Source of the DNA: an uncultured Selenomonadaceae bacterium
Lineage (GTDB): Bacteria; Bacillota; Negativicutes; Selenomonadales; Selenomonadaceae
DNA length: 59,371 nucleotides
Direction of reading: 5' to 3'
Assembly: GCA_905236285.1 (NCBI GenBank)
Contig: CAJOPN010000003.1
Span: forward strand, 1-59,371
How positions within the stretch are numbered: position 1 is the first letter of the stretch; every line of letters starts with the position of its first letter. Positions 55,591 to 59,371 of this stretch are shown one piece after another. The notes under the pieces are model-generated. The model saw only the letters and a program-made list of their open reading frames with translations. It did no database searches and was not told where the DNA came from. A program made the position numbers and the translations under genes.

Positions 55591-56043
55591 TTGTTCAAAA
55601 TCGTTCGTGATTATGAAGATCGCGGACTCGGTTTATCTGAAGAAATGGTCATAAAATTAAAAAATGAAATAAAAATTTTAAGCGACGAAGGAAAAATAAA
55701 TCATCGTTTTACAAATCTTGATAAAATTTTTTCTTATCGCAAGCCTTATAATCCTGAAGGCAAATGTCATATAAATCGAATGGGATTATTGGCAGTCGTT
55801 ACGCCTGAAGGTGATGTTTATCCCAACATTGCAGAAATTGGAAATGACGAATTTTGTGCAGGAAATTTAAGTAATTTGCCTTTTGAAAAAATTTGGAACG
55901 GCGAAAGACATTTGCAAGTCAAAAATAAATCCGATGAACAATGGCAAGAAGGAAAATGTAAAAATTGTCGTGCTGTTTCATATAATCTCAGAATAAATGA
56001 TATTTTATTGGAAATTCCGATTGAGGAAGATCCTTTCTTGTAA
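55591..56043 (+). CDS. Radical SAM/SPASM-type protein, 3' part (C-terminal cysteine-rich domain)
   Basis: This is the continuation of the radical SAM gene: FKIVRDYEDRGLGLSEE, then a helical segment and a C-terminal part with the cysteines of a SPASM-like auxiliary cluster (KCHINRMGLLAVVTPEGDVYPN, DEFCAGNLSNLPFEKIWNG and GKCKNCRAVSYN). A TTG lies at 55591 but has no ribosome binding site, so this part is probably expressed only when the G tract restores the frame. It is 150 residues long, ends 56 bases before legB and shows no other defect, which favours a switchable gene over an old pseudogene. Confidence 0.85.
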   Translation: MFKIVRDYEDRGLGLSEEMVIKLKNEIKILSDEGKINHRFTNLDKIFSYRKPYNPEGKCHINRMGLLAVVTPEGDVYPNIAEIGNDEFCAGNLSNLPFEKIWNGERHLQVKNKSDEQWQEGKCKNCRAVSYNLRINDILLEIPIEEDPFL

Positions 56044-56099
56044 ATTTTTTATGTCATCACTTTCTGCAAATTTTTTTCTTTCGGAAAGTGGTGATTATT

Positions 56100-57104
56100 T
56101 TGCATTACAAAAAAATATTGGTTACAGGCGCAGACGGATTTATCGGTTCGCATTTAACCGAGACTTTAATTCGTGAAGGCAATAATGTAAAGGCATTCGT
56201 TCAATATAATTCTTTCAACTCATGGGGCTGGCTCGATTGTACGGATACCGAAATAAAAAAATCTCTGGAGGTATTTTCGGGAGACATTCGCGATTCGCAC
56301 GGAGTCAAAACAGCGATGAAAGACTGCGATTGCGTAATAAATTTGGCGGCATTGATTGCAATTCCTTATTCTTATCATTCGCCGGATACTTATATTGATA
56401 CAAATGTCAAAGGTGCATTGAATGTTGTGCAGGCGGCACGAGATCTAGATATTTCAAAAATTGTCCAGACCTCAACTTCTGAAGTTTATGGAACGGCGCA
56501 ATTCGTACCGATAACCGAAAAACATCCTCTGCATGCTCAATCACCGTATGCAGCAAGCAAAATCGGAGCCGATCAAATTGCAATGTCGTTTTATAATTCA
56601 TTTGGATTGCCGGTTGCAATAATAAGACCTTTCAACACGTACGGACCGAGACAATCGGCAAGAGCAGTAATTCCGACGATTATAACGCAAATCTTAAACG
56701 GAAACAAAAAAATAAAATTGGGAGCAATTTCACCTACTAGAGATTTTAATTACATCAAAGATACCGTTCAAGGCTTTATATCCGTTGCAAATTCGGAAAA
56801 ATCAATCGGCGAAGTTATAAATATCGGAAGTAATTTTGAAATTTCAATAGGCGAAACTGCGAAACTCATTGCCGAAATTTTAAATGTCGAAATTGAAATT
56901 GAAACTGATGAAATAAGATTGAGACCTGAAAAAAGTGAAGTCAACAGGCTTTGGGCAGACAATTCAAAAGCAAAAAATTTATTGAATTGGCAGCCGAAAT
57001 TTTCAGGAAAAGACGGAATGCGGAGAGGTTTAAAAGAAACGATCGAATGGTTTTCAAATAACGAAAATATTAAAAAGTACAAGGCAGATGTGTATAATTT
57101 ATGA
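56100..57104 (+). CDS. legB: NAD-dependent 4,6-dehydratase of legionaminic acid synthesis (LegB)
   Basis: LegB removes water from GDP- (or UDP-) GlcNAc to give the 4-keto-6-deoxy sugar in the first dedicated step of legionaminic acid synthesis. The SDR fold is clear: ILVTGADGFIGSHLTETL, VINLAALIAIPYSYHSP, TSTSEVYG, the YxxxK motif in SPYAASKIGADQ, IIRPFNTYGPRQSARAVIPTI (cited in part: NTYGPRQSARA) and INIGSNFEISIGE, the phrase typical of LegB. GTG at 56088 lies inside the ribosome binding site; TTG at 56100 gives MHYKKILVTG and is preferred. The gene overlaps legC (ATGA). A small hairpin upstream could hide the ribosome binding site. Confidence 0.92.
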   Translation: MHYKKILVTGADGFIGSHLTETLIREGNNVKAFVQYNSFNSWGWLDCTDTEIKKSLEVFSGDIRDSHGVKTAMKDCDCVINLAALIAIPYSYHSPDTYIDTNVKGALNVVQAARDLDISKIVQTSTSEVYGTAQFVPITEKHPLHAQSPYAASKIGADQIAMSFYNSFGLPVAIIRPFNTYGPRQSARAVIPTIITQILNGNKKIKLGAISPTRDFNYIKDTVQGFISVANSEKSIGEVINIGSNFEISIGETAKLIAEILNVEIEIETDEIRLRPEKSEVNRLWADNSKAKNLLNWQPKFSGKDGMRRGLKETIEWFSNNENIKKYKADVYNL

Positions 57105-58288
57105 CTAATGAAGAAAAATTTTTTATTGAAAATATCAGAAAAAAATTAAAACAGGCTTTGAATGCAGAAAATTTTATTCCATTGCATGAACCGAATTTCA
57201 GCGGCAATGAAAATAAATATGTCAGCGAATGTGTAAATACCGGATGGGTATCTTCAGTCGGAAAATTTGTTGATTCATTTGAAAAAAATTTGGCTGAATA
57301 TACCGGAGTAAAAAGAGCAGTAGCAGTCGTCAACGGAACTTCGGCACTTCATATAAGTTTAATTTCAGTCGGAGTTAAGGCGAATGATGAAATATTAATT
57401 CCGGCTCTTACATTCATAGCAACAGCAAATGCAGTAACTTATTGTAATGCGATTCCTCATTTCGTTGATAGTGCAGATGATACATTGGGAATTGATCCGA
57501 TTAAATTGGAATCTTATTTAAGAGAAATATCCGAAATACGAAACGGATTTTGTTACAATAAGTTAACCGATCGCCGAATTTCTGCAGTCGTTCCAATGCA
57601 CACTTTCGGTCATCCCGTTGATATGGAAAAATTAATTGAAGTCGCTGAAAAATATAATCTGGTTATCGTCGAGGATTGTGCAGAATCAATCGGATCATTT
57701 TATAAAAATATCCACACGGGAAATTTCGGAAAAGTGGCGGCAATAAGTTTTAACGGAAACAAAACAATTACGACAGGAGGAGGCGGTGCAGTTCTTACGA
57801 ATGATGAAGAATTGGGAAAATTTATAAAACATATCACGACTCAGGCAAAAATACCTCATCGTTGGGAATTTTCTCACGATTATATCGGTTACAATTATCG
57901 AATGCCGAATATTAATGCCGCTTTGGGTTGTGCACAGCTGGAACAATTAAATAGTTTCATTGAGAAGAAAAGAAAACTTGCGGTGAAATATAAAAATTTA
58001 TTCCAAACGATTGAAGGAATTAAATTTTTTGAAGAACCGAAATTTGCCAAAAGTAATTATTGGCTCAATGCAATTATTTTAGAAAAGAAATATCAACATT
58101 TGAGAGATGAATTACTTTCAGAATTGAACGACAACAATATAATGTCACGTCCGATTTGGAATTTGATGTATAAAATGAAAATGTATGAAAATTGTCCGCG
58201 AATGAATTGTGAGACGGCTGAAGAAATAAATCGGAGACTAATAAACATTCCGAGTAGTGCAAAATTGGCAGAGGATTTTAAAAAATGA
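57101..58288 (+). CDS. legC: LegC-family aminotransferase
   Basis: LegC is a PLP enzyme that aminates the 4-keto sugar made by LegB. The family start FIPLHEPNFSGNENKYV, CVNTGWVSSVGKFVDSFE, VAVVNGTSALHISL, PALTFIATANAVTY, VVPMHTFGHPVDMEKL, IVEDCAESIG and the PLP lysine in SFNGNKTITTGGGGA identify it. The order legB-legC with overlapping starts is that of known legionaminic acid clusters. It is 395 residues, normal for LegC, and its stop overlaps the next start. The two missing residues between dehydration and condensation (acetyltransferase LegH, epimerase LegG, synthase LegI, activator LegF) would lie beyond the window. Confidence 0.92.
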   Translation: MTNEEKFFIENIRKKLKQALNAENFIPLHEPNFSGNENKYVSECVNTGWVSSVGKFVDSFEKNLAEYTGVKRAVAVVNGTSALHISLISVGVKANDEILIPALTFIATANAVTYCNAIPHFVDSADDTLGIDPIKLESYLREISEIRNGFCYNKLTDRRISAVVPMHTFGHPVDMEKLIEVAEKYNLVIVEDCAESIGSFYKNIHTGNFGKVAAISFNGNKTITTGGGGAVLTNDEELGKFIKHITTQAKIPHRWEFSHDYIGYNYRMPNINAALGCAQLEQLNSFIEKKRKLAVKYKNLFQTIEGIKFFEEPKFAKSNYWLNAIILEKKYQHLRDELLSELNDNNIMSRPIWNLMYKMKMYENCPRMNCETAEEINRRLINIPSSAKLAEDFKK

Positions 58289-59370
58289 AAATTGAGGAAT
58301 TAAATAAATATCTTGGAAATATTCAAATGACGATAGTCGAGGCAATGCAGAGAATCGATAAAAACAATGCAGGAATTTTATACATTGCCGATGAGCAAAG
58401 AAAATTAATCGGAAGTTTAACGGACGGAGATATAAGAAGATGGATAATCAAAACAGGCGAATTGACTGGAAAAATTGAACAAGCAATGTTTTGCAATCCA
58501 AAATTTTTATTTGAAGAAAATTATAATTACGAAACCGAAAAAAATTTTTTTTCATCAAATACTCTGCAGTCTGTTCCGATAGTCGACAAAAATAAAAAAA
58601 TCATCAATATTATATTCAGAAATAAAAATGCAATAAACGTTCTCAACAAAAATAATATCTCACTTTCAAAGATTCCGATTATAATAATGGCAGGCGGAAA
58701 AGGCACCAGATTATATCCTTATACAAAAATTATTCCTAAACCTTTGATTCCGATCGGTGATGTTCCGATTATCGAAAGAATTTTAAATCGTTTCAGAAAA
58801 TATGGAGCAGAAAAATTTTTTATAACCCTCAATCATAAAAAAGAAATGATAAAATCATATCTCAATGAACTTAATGTCAATTATGAAATTAATTACGTTG
58901 AAGAAAATGAGCCGCTCGGAACGGCAGGAAGCATAAGACTGATTGATGAAAAATTTGATACTCCGATCATTGTGACAAATTGTGATATATTGATTGAAAC
59001 AAATTACGAAGATATTTTTTTGCATCATAAAAAATTTAAAAATGCTTTGACGATTGTATCCTCATTAAAAAATACAACGATTCCTTACGGCGTGATTCAT
59101 TCTCGTGAAGAAGGAATAGTATCATCGATGGAAGAAAAACCGATAATTTCATATCTGATAAATACGGGAATGTACATAATAAATGCGGAGCATATTGAAA
59201 AAATTCCGAAAGATGAAGTTTTCAATATGACAGATTTGATTGACAGACTGATTAAAGAAAATTATAAAGTCGGAATATATCCAATTAGTGAAGATTCATT
59301 TTTGGATATGGGAGAATTTGAAGAAATGAAACGAATGGAAGAAAAAATTTACAGCAATGTGATTCGCTGA
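58285..59370 (+). CDS. ptmE: CBS-domain nucleotidyltransferase, PtmE-like glucosamine-1-phosphate guanylyltransferase
   Basis: The first 120 residues form a CBS pair (GSLTDGDIRRWI; VPIVDKNKKII). The nucleotidyltransferase follows from residue about 130 with IIIMAGGKGTRLYPYTKIIPKPLIPIGDVPI (cited in part: MAGGKGTRLYPYT), GTAGSIRLI and NCDILIETNY. In Campylobacter, PtmE of this architecture makes GDP-GlcN for the GDP-based legionaminic acid route. The gene directly follows legB-legC and ends at the last codon of the window. The GTP preference is inferred from context. An UTP- or CTP-using relative with CBS domains is the alternative. Confidence 0.88.
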   Translation: MKIEELNKYLGNIQMTIVEAMQRIDKNNAGILYIADEQRKLIGSLTDGDIRRWIIKTGELTGKIEQAMFCNPKFLFEENYNYETEKNFFSSNTLQSVPIVDKNKKIINIIFRNKNAINVLNKNNISLSKIPIIIMAGGKGTRLYPYTKIIPKPLIPIGDVPIIERILNRFRKYGAEKFFITLNHKKEMIKSYLNELNVNYEINYVEENEPLGTAGSIRLIDEKFDTPIIVTNCDILIETNYEDIFLHHKKFKNALTIVSSLKNTTIPYGVIHSREEGIVSSMEEKPIISYLINTGMYIINAEHIEKIPKDEVFNMTDLIDRLIKENYKVGIYPISEDSFLDMGEFEEMKRMEEKIYSNVIR

Positions 59371-59371
59371 A

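Overview
This is a contiguous stretch of an AT-rich bacterial chromosome (roughly 30% GC by eye). It most resembles an uncultured diderm Firmicute of the class Negativicutes. The Firmicute signs are a ribosomal protein L27 with a cleavable N-terminal extension next to its protease Prp, a LytR-CpsA-Psr protein, CoaX next to DusB, and Acidaminococcus/Veillonella-type sodium-pump decarboxylase subunits. The diderm signs are an ExbB-ExbD-TonB set, a phosphoethanolamine-transferase-like enzyme and a SmpA-like secreted protein. The taxonomic placement is inference. TTG start codons with well-placed ribosome binding sites are strikingly common. No mobile element, CRISPR array or rRNA is visible, and no gap exceeds 300 bases without a gene.

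Layout. (1) 1-6.2 kb: the end of a cobalamin gene set (cbiC) converges on the minus-strand run sbcD-sbcC-dusB-coaX. (2) 6.3-9.3 kb: a cheR-type methyltransferase, an FkbM methyltransferase gene broken at a 9-G tract, and a truncated adenylate-forming enzyme. (3) 9.4-16.2 kb: tRNA-Gln(CUG), potassium uptake (trkA-trkH), a secreted GH84 hexosaminidase, a serine/threonine symporter, and the rplU-prp-rpmA operon with its own promoter. (4) 16.2-21.2 kb, plus strand: argD-nudC, gamma/delta-like and beta subunits of a sodium-translocating decarboxylase, a small secreted Gly-rich protein, and hypC. (5) 21.2-29.9 kb, minus strand: a signalling protein with two solute-binding domains and degenerate GGDEF/EAL domains, NagZ, ExbB-ExbD-TonB, a lipoprotein serpin, a thioesterase and an LCP protein. 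(6) 30.0-35.0 kb, plus strand: an unusual tight cluster of a PTS EIIC-like membrane protein lacking the usual GIHG histidine, a BMP/PnrA-like tethered binding protein and a hybrid histidine kinase with receiver and Hpt. (7) 35.0-42.1 kb: trpS-miaB-mutS-deoD and a DUF4422 glycosyltransferase. (8) 42.1-48.4 kb, minus strand: a surface-glycan cluster (three GT2 enzymes, LicD, an ATP-grasp/HAD fusion, a DegT aminotransferase), then a purine permease, RF3 and a B12-type radical SAM protein. (9) 53.1-59.4 kb, plus strand: a phosphoethanolamine-transferase-like enzyme, a radical SAM gene broken at a 10-G tract, and LegB-LegC-PtmE, the start of a legionaminic-acid pathway.

The most notable observations are these. 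Two long poly-G tracts, each placed where a one-base change would restore a full-length gene, look like slipped-strand phase-variation switches for cell-surface or flagellin modification. The EIIC-like/BMP/hybrid-kinase operon looks like a PTS-derived receptor system rather than a transporter. A divergent gene pair at 53.06/53.12 kb has overlapping promoters positioned for leaderless transcripts.

Start sites were chosen by Shine-Dalgarno spacing and family N-termini. Several differ from the longest possible reading frame, and each such case is stated.
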